Below are positions 48,865-57,196 of a stretch of DNA of 64,000 nucleotides, in pieces. Both the position numbers and the translations under genes were made by a program. This DNA is from Micromonospora sp. CB01531 (GTDB lineage Bacteria > Actinomycetota > Actinomycetes > Mycobacteriales > Micromonosporaceae). Each line of letters begins with the position of its first letter. The first letter of the stretch is position 1. Under the pieces are notes generated by a model. The model did not search any database. It was not told the origin of the DNA and saw only the letters and a list, made by a program, of their open reading frames with translations. The stretch covers positions 62,001 to 126,000 of the forward strand of contig NZ_LWLS01000002.1 in NCBI RefSeq assembly GCF_001905095.1, in the 5' to 3' direction.

Positions 48865-50022
48865 GTGGAGCCCGTGGAGATCGTCGAGGACGGCCTGCTG
48901 CTGCGACCCTGGCGGGCGGAGGACGCCGACGCGGTGTACCGCGCCTGCCAGGATCCGGACATCCAGCGCTGGACCACCGTACCTCGCCCGTACCGGCCCG
49001 AACACGCGCTCGATTTCGTCGCCCGGCGCAGCGCGGCGGCCTGGGCCGACGGCAGCGGTGCCGAGTTCGCGGTGTGCGACGCCGCCACCGGCGAGTTGCT
49101 CGCCTCCTGCGGACTGGTCTCGATCGACCGGGGCCTGGGCAGCGCCGAGGTCGGCTACTGGACCGCACCGTGGGCGCGGGGCCGGGGCGTCGCGGTCCGG
49201 GCCACCCGGGCGGTCGCCCGCTGGGCCTTCGACGTAGGCAAGCTGCGCCGGCTGATCTGGCAGGCCGAGATCGGCAACCACGCCTCCCGGCTGGTGGCGC
49301 TGCGGGCCGGCTTCCGGATCGAGGGCGAGCTGCGGCTCGCACAGCCGGCGGTGGACGGGCGCCCGGAGGGCTGGCTCGGCTCCCTGCTCCCCGGCGAGGT
49401 ACCCGCCCCGGGCGAGCCCGGCCCAGCCGGCCCGGACACCCTCGCGGCCCGACGGGCCGCCGTCTTCGGCCGCCCGCAACCCGTCCTGTTCGCCACGGCG
49501 GGCGCCACCGAACTGCGGCTACGCCCAATGGCGGAACGCGACCTCGACACGGTCGTGACGACCTGCCAGGACGCGGAGACCGTCCGCTGGACCAGCGTCC
49601 CGCACCCCTACCAACGAGAGCACGCCGACGGCTACCTGCGCGACGTCGCCCGGGCGGCGTGGGCCCGCGGCACCGGGGCCAACTACGCCGTCGCCGACGC
49701 CGAGGACCGGTACGCCGGCTCGATCGACCTGCGGATCTCTCCCGCCGACCCGCTCGTCGCCGACGTCGGCTTCATGACCGCCCCGCACGCCCGCGGCCGG
49801 GGATACCTGCCCGCCGCGCTGGCCGCACTCTGCGCCTGGGGATTCACCACGCTCGGCCTGGCCCGGATCGAGTGGCGGGCCAACGTGGGCAACACCGCCT
49901 CCCGCCGGGTCGCCGAGAAGGCGGGCTTCGCCTTCGAGGGCACCGCCCGCAGCGGCATCCAGCAGCGAGGCGAGCGCCCGGATGTCTGGGTGGCCGCGCT
50001 GCTCCCGCAGGATCTGGCGTGA
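48865..50022 (+). CDS. Double GNAT-domain acetyltransferase
   Basis: The 385-aa protein contains two RimJ/RimL-like GNAT domains in tandem. Domain 1 (about 1-190) has LLRPWRAEDADAVYRACQDP, VGYWTAPWARGRGVAVRATR and the NHASRLVALRAGFRIEGEL end. Domain 2 (about 205-385) has LRLRPMAERDLDTVVTTCQD, VGFMTAPHARGRGYLPAALA and NTASRRVAEKAGFAFEGTAR. Both keep the RGRG acetyl-CoA loop. They probably acetylate N-termini or small amines. GTG 48865 (VEPVEIVEDG) is chosen; the longer frame overlaps secA's promoter region. Divergent from secA. It overlaps the next, similarly built gene by 4 bp. Confidence 0.87.
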   Translation: MEPVEIVEDGLLLRPWRAEDADAVYRACQDPDIQRWTTVPRPYRPEHALDFVARRSAAAWADGSGAEFAVCDAATGELLASCGLVSIDRGLGSAEVGYWTAPWARGRGVAVRATRAVARWAFDVGKLRRLIWQAEIGNHASRLVALRAGFRIEGELRLAQPAVDGRPEGWLGSLLPGEVPAPGEPGPAGPDTLAARRAAVFGRPQPVLFATAGATELRLRPMAERDLDTVVTTCQDAETVRWTSVPHPYQREHADGYLRDVARAAWARGTGANYAVADAEDRYAGSIDLRISPADPLVADVGFMTAPHARGRGYLPAALAALCAWGFTTLGLARIEWRANVGNTASRRVAEKAGFAFEGTARSGIQQRGERPDVWVAALLPQDLA

Positions 50023-51134
50023 CGCCGGAGACGATCGAGGCGAACGGGGTGCGGCTGCGGCCGTTCCGCCTCGACGACCTGGCGGACACCGTGGCCGCGT
50101 GCGCGGATCCGGTCACCCAGCGGGGCATCTCCGGCCTGCCGGCCCCGTACACCGAGCAGAGCGCCCGGTGGTGGATCACCGAGGGCGCCCCCGCGGCCTG
50201 GGCCACCGGCGGCGCCGCGTACGCCATCGCCGACCCGGCCACCGACCGGCTGCTCGGCGGCATCGGTCTGAGCCAACCGGTGCCGACCCGCGGCCAGTGG
50301 GAGATCGGCTACTGGGTCGCGCCCTGGGCCCGCGGGCGGGGCGTCGCCACGGCCGCCACCCGGGCGCTGGCCGAGTCGGCCTTCGCCGCCGGCTGCGCCC
50401 GCCTGGAACTGCTCACCAGCGAGGAGAACACCGCCAGCCAGCGGGTCGCGCTGGCCGCCGGATTCCGCCACGAGGGGGTACGCCGGGCGGGGAACCCGAG
50501 CCGCGGGGGAGGCCGGCACGACCTGCTCGCCTGGGTACGCCTCGCCGACGACCCGCCCGGTCCGGCCGCCCGGCTCCTGCCCGACCTGCCCGACGGTTGG
50601 CTCACCGACGGCCTGGTGGCCCTGCGCCGGCTCGGCCCGGACGACGCCGACGTGATGTTCCGGCTGCACACGCGGCCGGAGGTGGTGGCCAACCAGGCAC
50701 CGCCGGTGCCGCCGACCCGGGCCGCGATCGAACGGCGCTGCCGGCTGGCGGAGAGCGCCTGGCTCACCGGCAGCCTGGCCCGGCTGCTGATCCTCGACGC
50801 GGCCACCGGCGAACCGGTGGGCAGCTGCGGGCTGTCCTACAGTGACCGGGCGGCTGGCGAGGCGAGCGTCGGCTACGCGCTGCTGCCCGCCTGGCGTGGG
50901 CGTGGCTACGCCACCCGGGCGGTACGCCTGCTGGCCGGCTGGGCGTTCGGCGTCCCCGGAATCGCCCGGCTCACCGCGGGGACCCTGCCGGAGAACACCG
51001 CGTCGCACCGGGTGCTGGAGAAGGTGGGCTTCCGCCGAGAGGGGCTGTTGCGCGGCCGGCTGCCCGGACTGGACGGCGGCCGGATCGACGACCTGGTCTT
51101 CGGCATGCTCACGTCGGAACTCCCGACCCACTGA
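50019..51134 (+). CDS. Second double GNAT-domain acetyltransferase
   Basis: The 371-aa protein again carries two GNAT domains: VRLRPFRLDDLADTVAACAD, IGYWVAPWARGRGVATAATR and NTASQRVALAAGFRHEGVRR (domain 1), then LVALRRLGPDDADVMFRLHT, VGYALLPAWRGRGYATRAVR and NTASHRVLEKVGFRREGLLR (domain 2). GTG 50019 overlaps the preceding stop (GTGA), so both genes are translated together. The frame is open far upstream, inside the first gene, but in a different frame without meaning. Four related GNAT domains in one operon suggest successive duplications. Substrates unknown. Confidence 0.87.
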   Translation: MTPETIEANGVRLRPFRLDDLADTVAACADPVTQRGISGLPAPYTEQSARWWITEGAPAAWATGGAAYAIADPATDRLLGGIGLSQPVPTRGQWEIGYWVAPWARGRGVATAATRALAESAFAAGCARLELLTSEENTASQRVALAAGFRHEGVRRAGNPSRGGGRHDLLAWVRLADDPPGPAARLLPDLPDGWLTDGLVALRRLGPDDADVMFRLHTRPEVVANQAPPVPPTRAAIERRCRLAESAWLTGSLARLLILDAATGEPVGSCGLSYSDRAAGEASVGYALLPAWRGRGYATRAVRLLAGWAFGVPGIARLTAGTLPENTASHRVLEKVGFRREGLLRGRLPGLDGGRIDDLVFGMLTSELPTH

Positions 51135-51157
51135 GCGGCATGGCCGAGGCAGGGACG

Positions 51158-51193
51158 CGAGGAGCCGCGATGGCTGCCCACCGCGGCTCCTCG
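51158..51193. terminator. Bidirectional terminator between GNAT operon and hpf
   Basis: Perfect 12-bp arms CGAGGAGCCGCG (51158-51169) and complement (51182-51193), 12-nt loop. It lies between convergent stops at 51134 and 51214. Confidence 0.7.
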
Positions 51194-51213
51194 GCCGGTG
51201 TCACAAGGGGTGG

Positions 51214-51864
51214 TCAGAGTCCGGTGTCGAGGGAGATGATCCCGTAGTCGTAGGCGTGCCGACGGTAGACGACGCTGGGGCGCCCGGACTCCTTGTCCTG
51301 GAACAGGTAGAAGTCGTGGCCGACCAGTTCCATCTGGAACAGGGCGTCGTCGACGGTCATCGGTTCGGCGGGATGCACCTTCTCCCGCGCGATGTGCCAC
51401 GGCTGGTTGTCGTACTCCCCGTAGCCGTCCTCGTCGGGCCGTTCGGCGACCGCGGTGGCGGTCCCGGTACCGTTCAGCGCCGCCAGCCCCGGCCCGTTGA
51501 GGTCGGCGACCGGCAGGTCCGCGGTGGCGGCGGCGACGGAGATCGGCGCGTGCCGCCCCCGGTGCACCCGGCGCCGGTCGGCCGCCCGGCGGAACCGGGT
51601 GTCCAACTTGGCGATGGCCGCGTCCAGCGCGCTGTAGAAGTCATTCGTGCAGGCCTCGGCCCGGATCACCGGGCCCCGCGTGACGCAGGTGATCTCCACC
51701 CGCTGGCAGTGATCGGCTTGGCGCGGATTGCGCTCGTGGAACAACTCGACGTCCACGCGAATGAGCTTGTGGTCGTAGCGTTCGATCTTCGCGAGCTTTT
51801 CGGCTACGTGTACCCGGTAATGGTCCGGCACTTCGACGTTACGGCCCTTGACCACGATGTCCAC
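51214..51864 (-). CDS. hpf: Ribosome hibernation promoting factor, long form
   Basis: The 216-aa protein is the long (dimer-forming) HPF. The N-terminal S30AE/YfiA domain reads MDIVVKGRNVEVPDHYRVHV and YSALDAAIAKLDTRFRRAAD. A 50-residue linker follows, then the C-terminal dimerisation domain (MTVDDALFQMELVGHDFYLF, VVYRRHAYDYGIISL). It joins 70S ribosomes into inactive 100S dimers in slow growth or stress. GTG 51864 has GGGAGG 5 bp upstream. A stress-sigma-like promoter may lie upstream (52003-52027). Confidence 0.95.
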   Translation of the reverse strand: MDIVVKGRNVEVPDHYRVHVAEKLAKIERYDHKLIRVDVELFHERNPRQADHCQRVEITCVTRGPVIRAEACTNDFYSALDAAIAKLDTRFRRAADRRRVHRGRHAPISVAAATADLPVADLNGPGLAALNGTGTATAVAERPDEDGYGEYDNQPWHIAREKVHPAEPMTVDDALFQMELVGHDFYLFQDKESGRPSVVYRRHAYDYGIISLDTGL

Positions 51865-52002
51865 GTGACCTCCCTTGTTCGGACGGTCGTTCGGTCCGGT
51901 TTTTCCCCGGTCAACGCGCCCTGGGAGGGTCCCCCCTCGGCGTCGACCGGTCGCGTACGGCTACGCCTCCTTTCACCGCCGGGGGGCGGATGGGAAGACC
52001 TC

Positions 52003-52027
52003 CTACCCCCGACACGAAAACGCTAAC
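52003..52027 (-). promoter_or_regulatory. Candidate stress-sigma (SigB/SigH-type) promoter of hpf
   Basis: On the reverse strand GTTA (52024-52027) and GGGTAG (52003-52008) are 15 bp apart, close to the GTTT-N14-16-GGGTAT pattern used by actinobacterial SigB-like factors. The leader to the hpf start would be about 130 nt. Stress control of hpf is known in related bacteria, but this site is only a pattern match. Confidence 0.3.
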
Positions 52028-52120
52028 CCGTGTTCGCGTGGCAGTCACCCCTCGTTGTCAAAACCTGCCTGGGAATTCTCACAGCTCATACACCAAGGGG
52101 TGAAAAGGAAACACGAAGCG

Positions 52121-52757
52121 TCACCCGAGGCGTCGCTTTTGCGTTGCGGCGAGCACCGCGGCCGCCTTTGGCGTCATTCCCGCCCTGTGCAAGATCCGGC
52201 TCACCGCCGCCAACGTGGACCCGGTGGTGACGATGTCGTCGAGCAGCACCACCGGACCGTCGACCCGGACCCCGTCGGCCCGGCGCAGCCGGAACGCCGC
52301 CTCGGCCGCGGCGGCCCGTCCGGCGCTGTCCAGGGCGACCGAGTCCGGCCGCGGCAGCGCCCGCACCGGCCGGAGCACACGCACCGGCCAGCCGGCGGCA
52401 CGCAGCCGAGCCGCCGCGTGGCGGGCTAACCGGTCCAGGTGGTCGCCGTAGCGGGCCCGGGCCGCCCGCGCGGTGTCCGGAACCGGCACCAGGGTCACCG
52501 GCCCGGCGGTGCCCACCGCCGCGGCCACCACCTCGGCGAGCAGCGCGCCCGCGTACGGACCCAGGGCGACACACGGGGGCAGGTCGGGTCGGGTCGGGAC
52601 GGGCCGGTGCCGGGCGCAGCGCCGTCAACTCGCCGACGCAGCGGGGGCAGAAGCCCTGCCGCAGGCCGGGGATCCGCTCGCCGCAACCGGCGCATGCGGC
52701 CGGCCGCACCAGGTCGGTCAGGTCCGCCCTGAGCCCGCCCAGGTCCCGCACCGGCAC
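52121..52757 (-). pseudogene. comF: comF-like phosphoribosyltransferase, frameshifted and internally shortened
   Basis: The N-terminal frame from GTG 52757 gives the ComF zinc-finger-like part (LVRPAACAGCGERIPGLRQG, CPRCVGELTAL). After a (GTCGG)3 run at 52583-52597 the protein continues in another frame (LPPCVALGPYAGALLAEVVA, LVPVPDTARAARARYGDHLD, and the PRPP motif VVLLDDIVTTGSTLAAVSRI). The usual YKxxGR segment between GPYAG and the PRT part is also missing. Three copies of the 5-bp unit put the halves out of frame; one or four copies would join them. Stop at 52121. ComF proteins are linked to DNA uptake. A sequencing error must be excluded. It starts 3 bp after the lpqB stop. Confidence 0.75.
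52583..52597. repeat. Pentanucleotide repeat (GTCGG)3 at the comF frameshift
   Basis: Three exact GTCGG units, followed by a near-copy GACGG. Change of unit number by slippage would shift the comF reading frame. Confidence 0.7.
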
Positions 52758-52760
52758 CTC

Positions 52761-54542
52761 TCAGTAGAGGAAGAAGGGGGCGGTCGGATCCGACGCCTTG
52801 GCGTTGGCCGCCACGTCCCGCACCTGCTCCCGCTCGATCTTTTCGAACGGGTTGTTCCGGTAGGCCAGGGTGGCCTGGTACATGAAGGACATGGCCGGCA
52901 GCGGACCGACCGCGCCGCCCGGGAAGGCGGCGAGGTGGGACACCGGCGCGCCGGTGTCCCGCTTGAGCGCGTACTCCACGGCCCCGTCGACCGTGGTCTG
53001 GTAAATCGCCGGCTGGCGCCCGTCGCTGCCGGCGAAGACCAGCTGGTTCTCCGCGTACCAGTCGACGGCGGTGATGTTGGTGAGCCGGGTGACCAGTTGG
53101 CGGGGCTGACCCACGCTGACCAGGCCGCCATCGACGCTCACCGGCACGACGTAGAGCGCGCCATTGATGATCAGTGCGATCCGGTGACCGTCGAGCGACG
53201 CGGCCACCGCCGTGACCGGGCCGGGAACGAGGATTTCACTCATCCCGGCGCCGCTGTCGAACCGGTAGAGCTTGCCGTCGGCCACCACCAGGCCGAACGG
53301 ATGGTCCGCGTCGAGGGAGCGCAGCCAGATCGGGCGGCCGATCGACCGGAACGGCTTCTCGCTGCTGTGGAACTCGGCCACCGGGGCAGGGCCGGCACCG
53401 ACCATGAGCAGCTGCTTCCGGTCCGGCCGGGTCACCACCAGCGCCGCCAGCACCTTGTCACCGGCGCGGCTGAGCCCCGCCGACACCACGTTCCGGTTCG
53501 CGGCGGGCGCCACCGGCACCGAGCCGACGGGCTCGTTGCCGATGGCGAGCGGATGGATCGCCGCATCGTAGACACAGAACCGCTCCGGGGCCCGCAGGGG
53601 CGGATAGACGGGATTCGCCGCCCGCTCCTGCCTCAGGTCGACCGTGCGCCGCTTCTGATTCTGGATCTTCAGGTCGAGCTGGCCGGTCACTGGCAGCGAC
53701 CAGGCGAGCTGGATGGCCAGGCGGGACAGCCGGTCGTCGTTCGCGGCCGGCATGGTCAGGTTGACCTCCCAGCGCCCGTCGGACCCGGTGGCGTTGTTGA
53801 TTGGGGCGGTGCCGGGGGGAACCTTGTTCACCCCCGGGGCGAGCCATTCGGACGGGCCGCTGGTCAGCCACTTCACGACCTCGGTGACCCGCCGCTCGTC
53901 CGGCAACGTCGAGGGCAGGTACCGCCAGTCGGGCACCAACCGGCTCTGGTCGGTGTTCCAGAAGTAGATGGTGTGCGTGCTGTAGTAGCGCCCCAGGGCG
54001 GTGTCGCTGAGCAGCAGTACGTCCGGCAGCTCGGTGATCCACAGCCCCTGGTCGGCCGGCTCCGCTGGGCCTAGCTTGAACTCGTACTGGGTGTCCCCGG
54101 CGACAGGGGCCGCGAGCGTGCCGTCGGCCCGCAGCACGCCGACCTGCTGCACCCGCACCGTGACCCGTGTGATGCCCTCGGCCAGCACCCTGGTGTCCAG
54201 GGGTTGCAGGGGCCGGACCACCGTCAGCTCGATATCGCCGCCCGGCTGCTTCTTCTTCAGCTGGCGCTGTGCCTCGGGCGCGATGAACTTCTTGACCCGG
54301 TCGTACGCCCCGTCCCGTTCCCCTGCGGCGGCGGCGAGGTAGTCGTTGATGTATTCCCTGGCGTCGGTGGTCGTGCTGCGGGTGGGCGGTTGGCTGCCGC
54401 TGCCGTTGACCGAGCCGGCCCCGGCCGCCGGGCCCCGGCCGTCGACCAGGACCTCGGTCCGGTCCGGTATGCCGCAGCCGACCAGCCCGGCGGGCAGCAG
54501 CATGCCGGCCAGCAGCATGGTCAGCAGCAGCCGCCGCCTCAC
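52761..54542 (-). CDS. lpqB: Lipoprotein LpqB (GerMN and beta-propeller), partner of MtrAB
   Basis: The 593-aa precursor has a lipoprotein signal (LLAGMLLPAGLVGC, lipobox LVGC). A GerMN-like domain follows (TIYFWNTDQSRLVPDWRYLP, VVKWLTSGPSEWLAPGVNKV), then a C-terminal propeller-like region (FRSIGRPIWLRSLDADHPFG, GPVTAVAASLDGHRIALII). In mycobacteria LpqB interacts with the sensor MtrB outside the membrane and affects cell division. GTG 54542 overlaps the mtrB stop by 4 bp. Order mtrA-mtrB-lpqB is conserved in actinobacteria. Confidence 0.93.
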   Translation of the reverse strand: MRRRLLLTMLLAGMLLPAGLVGCGIPDRTEVLVDGRGPAAGAGSVNGSGSQPPTRSTTTDAREYINDYLAAAAGERDGAYDRVKKFIAPEAQRQLKKKQPGGDIELTVVRPLQPLDTRVLAEGITRVTVRVQQVGVLRADGTLAAPVAGDTQYEFKLGPAEPADQGLWITELPDVLLLSDTALGRYYSTHTIYFWNTDQSRLVPDWRYLPSTLPDERRVTEVVKWLTSGPSEWLAPGVNKVPPGTAPINNATGSDGRWEVNLTMPAANDDRLSRLAIQLAWSLPVTGQLDLKIQNQKRRTVDLRQERAANPVYPPLRAPERFCVYDAAIHPLAIGNEPVGSVPVAPAANRNVVSAGLSRAGDKVLAALVVTRPDRKQLLMVGAGPAPVAEFHSSEKPFRSIGRPIWLRSLDADHPFGLVVADGKLYRFDSGAGMSEILVPGPVTAVAASLDGHRIALIINGALYVVPVSVDGGLVSVGQPRQLVTRLTNITAVDWYAENQLVFAGSDGRQPAIYQTTVDGAVEYALKRDTGAPVSHLAAFPGGAVGPLPAMSFMYQATLAYRNNPFEKIEREQVRDVAANAKASDPTAPFFLY

Positions 54543-56278
54543 GAGGTCACCTGGGCCCGGTCACCGCTCTCGGCCGGCCCGATCGCCAGCGCCCCGTCGC
54601 TGCCTGGGCCGATGGCCAGCAGGCCGCCGTCGCGGGGGCCACCGAACGGCAGCGGGGCGTCGGCCGGCACCAGCCGCAGCGGGGAGGTGGTCAGCCGGTC
54701 GCCGGCGCGGGCGGGCAGCGTCAGCCGGAACTGGGCACCCTTACCGGGCGCGCCCCACGCCTCCAGCCACCCGCCGTGCAGCCGGGCGTCCTCCAGGCTG
54801 ATGGACAGGCCGAGGCCGGTGCCGCCGGTCTGCCGGGCCCGGGACGGGTCGGCCCGCCAGAAGCGGTTGAAGACCAGCTTCTCCTCGCCCGGCTTGAGCC
54901 CCACGCCGTGGTCCCGCACCGTGATCGCCACCGCGCTCTGGTCCACGCCGAGCGTGATCAGGACCGGTTTGGCCTCGCCGTGCTCGACCGCGTTGCCGAC
55001 CAGGTTGCGCAGCACCCGTTCGACCCGGCGCGGGTCCACCTCGGCGATCACCGGCGGGTCCGGCAGGTCCAGCTCGATGGTCACCCCGACCCGCTCGGCC
55101 AGCCCGGCCAGCCGCTCGGTCACCCGGTGCACCACCGGCACCAGGTCGGTCGGCTCGGCGTCCAGCATGGCGAAGCCGGCGTCGAAGCGGCTGATCTCCA
55201 GCAGGTCGGTGAGCAGTTCCTCGAACCGGTCCAGCTCGGCCTGGAGCAGCTCGGCGCTGCGGGCCACGGCCGGGTCGAACCCGTCCCGCTCGGCGAAGAT
55301 CAGGTCGGCGGCCATCCGGACCGTGGTCAGCGGCGTACGCAGCTCGTGTGAGACGTCCGAGGTGAAGCGGCGCTGCAACCGGGACATCTCCTCCAGCCGG
55401 AGGATCTGCCGCTGGAGGTTCGTCGCCATCTGGTTGAACGAGGCGGCGAGCAGGGCCAGGTCGTCCTCGCCGTTGACCACCATGCGCTGGTCGAGCAGGC
55501 CGGCGGAGAGCCGCTGGGCGGTCCGGGCGGCCACCCGTACCGGGGTCACCACGAGCCGGGTGACCAGGGCGGCGAGCAGGCCGAGCAGGAGCACCAGCGC
55601 CACGCCCGTGGCGACCACGGTGGCCCGGGCGTCTCGGGCCGCGGCGTCCTGCCGGTCCAGCGGTACGACGTAGTAGAGCTCCACCTGCCCGAAGTTGGTC
55701 GGCACCGGCGAGCCGTACACGAGGTATTTGGTGCGCCGGCCGCCGAGCGTCCCGGTGTCGATCTGGTGGGCGACGTTGCCGGCGGCGACGGAGGTCCGCA
55801 ACTGCGGGCTGATGAGGGGGCCGATGTCGGTTGCCGGGGACGTCCGGGCGATGATGCCCGCCCCGGTGATGACCACCACCACGCCGTTGGTCTGCGTCGG
55901 GTCACCCCCGGCAAGGTAGTTGACCGTGCCGTCGAGGGTGTCCTGGAACTGGGCCTCCTGCGGCTGGTTGAAGGTCCGGAACTGCTTGCCCGCGTAGTCG
56001 CTGCCGTGTTGCAGTCGCAGCTCGACGTCGGTCTGTGCGCTCTCCAGCAGGATGCTGGTGATCTTGTCGGCGATCAGGTAGGCGAACCCGCCGACCAGCA
56101 GGCTGGAGGCGACCAGGGTGATGGTCACCACGCGCAGCTGCAACGACCGCCGCCAGGTCTGGTGGGCGCTGGCGGCCAGCCGGCCCGCCCGGGCGGCGAG
56201 GACACGCCAGAGCGCCCGCGCGGCGTGGAGCCGGCGGGACGCGACGGTCGGCGAGTCGGGGGGCAGGGCGGTCACCAC
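54539..56278 (-). CDS. mtrB: Sensor histidine kinase MtrB
   Basis: The 579-aa kinase has TM1 (LRVVTITLVASSLLVGGFAY), an extracytoplasmic sensor domain of about 150 residues, TM2 (VVATGVALVLLLGLLAALVT) and a HAMP region (RTAQRLSAGLLDQRMVVNGE). The HisKA helix (RRFTSDVSHELRTPLTTVRM, His in SHELRTPL) and HATPase motifs (NLVGNAVEHG, VRDHGVGLKP, RQTGGTGLGLSI) follow. It phosphorylates MtrA and links cell-envelope state to division and cell-wall genes. GTG 56278, 13 bp after mtrA. Confidence 0.95.
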   Translation of the reverse strand: MVTALPPDSPTVASRRLHAARALWRVLAARAGRLAASAHQTWRRSLQLRVVTITLVASSLLVGGFAYLIADKITSILLESAQTDVELRLQHGSDYAGKQFRTFNQPQEAQFQDTLDGTVNYLAGGDPTQTNGVVVVITGAGIIARTSPATDIGPLISPQLRTSVAAGNVAHQIDTGTLGGRRTKYLVYGSPVPTNFGQVELYYVVPLDRQDAAARDARATVVATGVALVLLLGLLAALVTRLVVTPVRVAARTAQRLSAGLLDQRMVVNGEDDLALLAASFNQMATNLQRQILRLEEMSRLQRRFTSDVSHELRTPLTTVRMAADLIFAERDGFDPAVARSAELLQAELDRFEELLTDLLEISRFDAGFAMLDAEPTDLVPVVHRVTERLAGLAERVGVTIELDLPDPPVIAEVDPRRVERVLRNLVGNAVEHGEAKPVLITLGVDQSAVAITVRDHGVGLKPGEEKLVFNRFWRADPSRARQTGGTGLGLSISLEDARLHGGWLEAWGAPGKGAQFRLTLPARAGDRLTTSPLRLVPADAPLPFGGPRDGGLLAIGPGSDGALAIGPAESGDRAQVTS

Positions 56279-56291
56279 AGTGATGACCAGG

Positions 56292-56981
56292 CTATCCGGT
56301 ACCCGCCTTGTAGCCCACGCCCCGCACTGTGAGGATGATTTCCGGCCGCTCCGGATCCGGCTCGATCTTGGCCCGCAGCCGCTGGACGTGCACGTTGACC
56401 AGGCGGGTGTCGGCGGCGTGCCGGTAGCCCCAGACCTGCTCCAGCAGCACCTCGCGGGTGAAGACCTGACGCGGTTTGCGGGCGAGCGCGACCAGCAGGT
56501 CGAACTCCAGCGGCGTCAGCTTCACCTCCTCGCCGTCCCGGGTGACCGTGTGCGCCGGCACGTCGATGGTGATCTGGTTGCCGGGCGGGCCGATGGTGAG
56601 CAGCTCGGGTGCGACGTCCTCACCCCGGCGCAGCCGGGCCCGCATCCGGGCCACCAGCTCCTTGGGCTTGAACGGCTTGACCACGTAGTCGTCGGCCCCG
56701 GACTCCAGCCCGAGCACCACGTCCACGGTGTCGCTCTTGGCGGTCAGCATGACGATCGGCACGCCCGACTCGGCCCGGATCGCCCGGGCCACGTCGATAC
56801 CGCTCATACCGGGCAGCATCAGGTCGAGCAGGACGATATCGGGTCGACTGTCGCGGAATGCGGCCAATGCCCGTTCCCCGTCCGCGACGAAGGAGGGCAC
56901 GAAACCCTCGCTGCGCAGGACGATGCCGAGCATCTCGGCGAGCGCGGGGTCGTCGTCGACCACCAGTACCCGGGCTCTCAT
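56292..56981 (-). CDS. mtrA: OmpR/PhoB-family response regulator MtrA
   Basis: The 229-aa protein has a receiver domain (RVLVVDDDPALAEMLGIVL, phospho-Asp in IVLLDLMLPGMSGIDVA, Lys in DYVVKPFKPKEL) and a winged-helix DNA-binding domain (LTPLEFDLLVALARKPRQVF, ADTRLVNVHVQRLRAKIE, VRGVGYKAG). MtrA controls cell-wall hydrolase, dnaA and antibiotic or development genes in actinobacteria. ATG 56981. First gene of the mtrA-mtrB-lpqB operon. Confidence 0.96.
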   Translation of the reverse strand: MRARVLVVDDDPALAEMLGIVLRSEGFVPSFVADGERALAAFRDSRPDIVLLDLMLPGMSGIDVARAIRAESGVPIVMLTAKSDTVDVVLGLESGADDYVVKPFKPKELVARMRARLRRGEDVAPELLTIGPPGNQITIDVPAHTVTRDGEEVKLTPLEFDLLVALARKPRQVFTREVLLEQVWGYRHAADTRLVNVHVQRLRAKIEPDPERPEIILTVRGVGYKAGTG

Positions 56982-57196
56982 GGGGTTTATCGTTCCATCC
57001 CCGTTCGGTTAGGAGGGTTCGGCGTTATCACGGCACGGTACTGCCGGAAACGGCCCGACACCACCGCTGACCGCGCGGATGCCCAGCGTGGCGCGCCCGC
57101 AGTGGACGGGTCCACCGGAATCGGACCTGCCGTGCAACCATGATCCCTCGGGCGTGTCGCCGCCCGCCACCCGTCGCCCGTCCGCCAGGAGTACGC

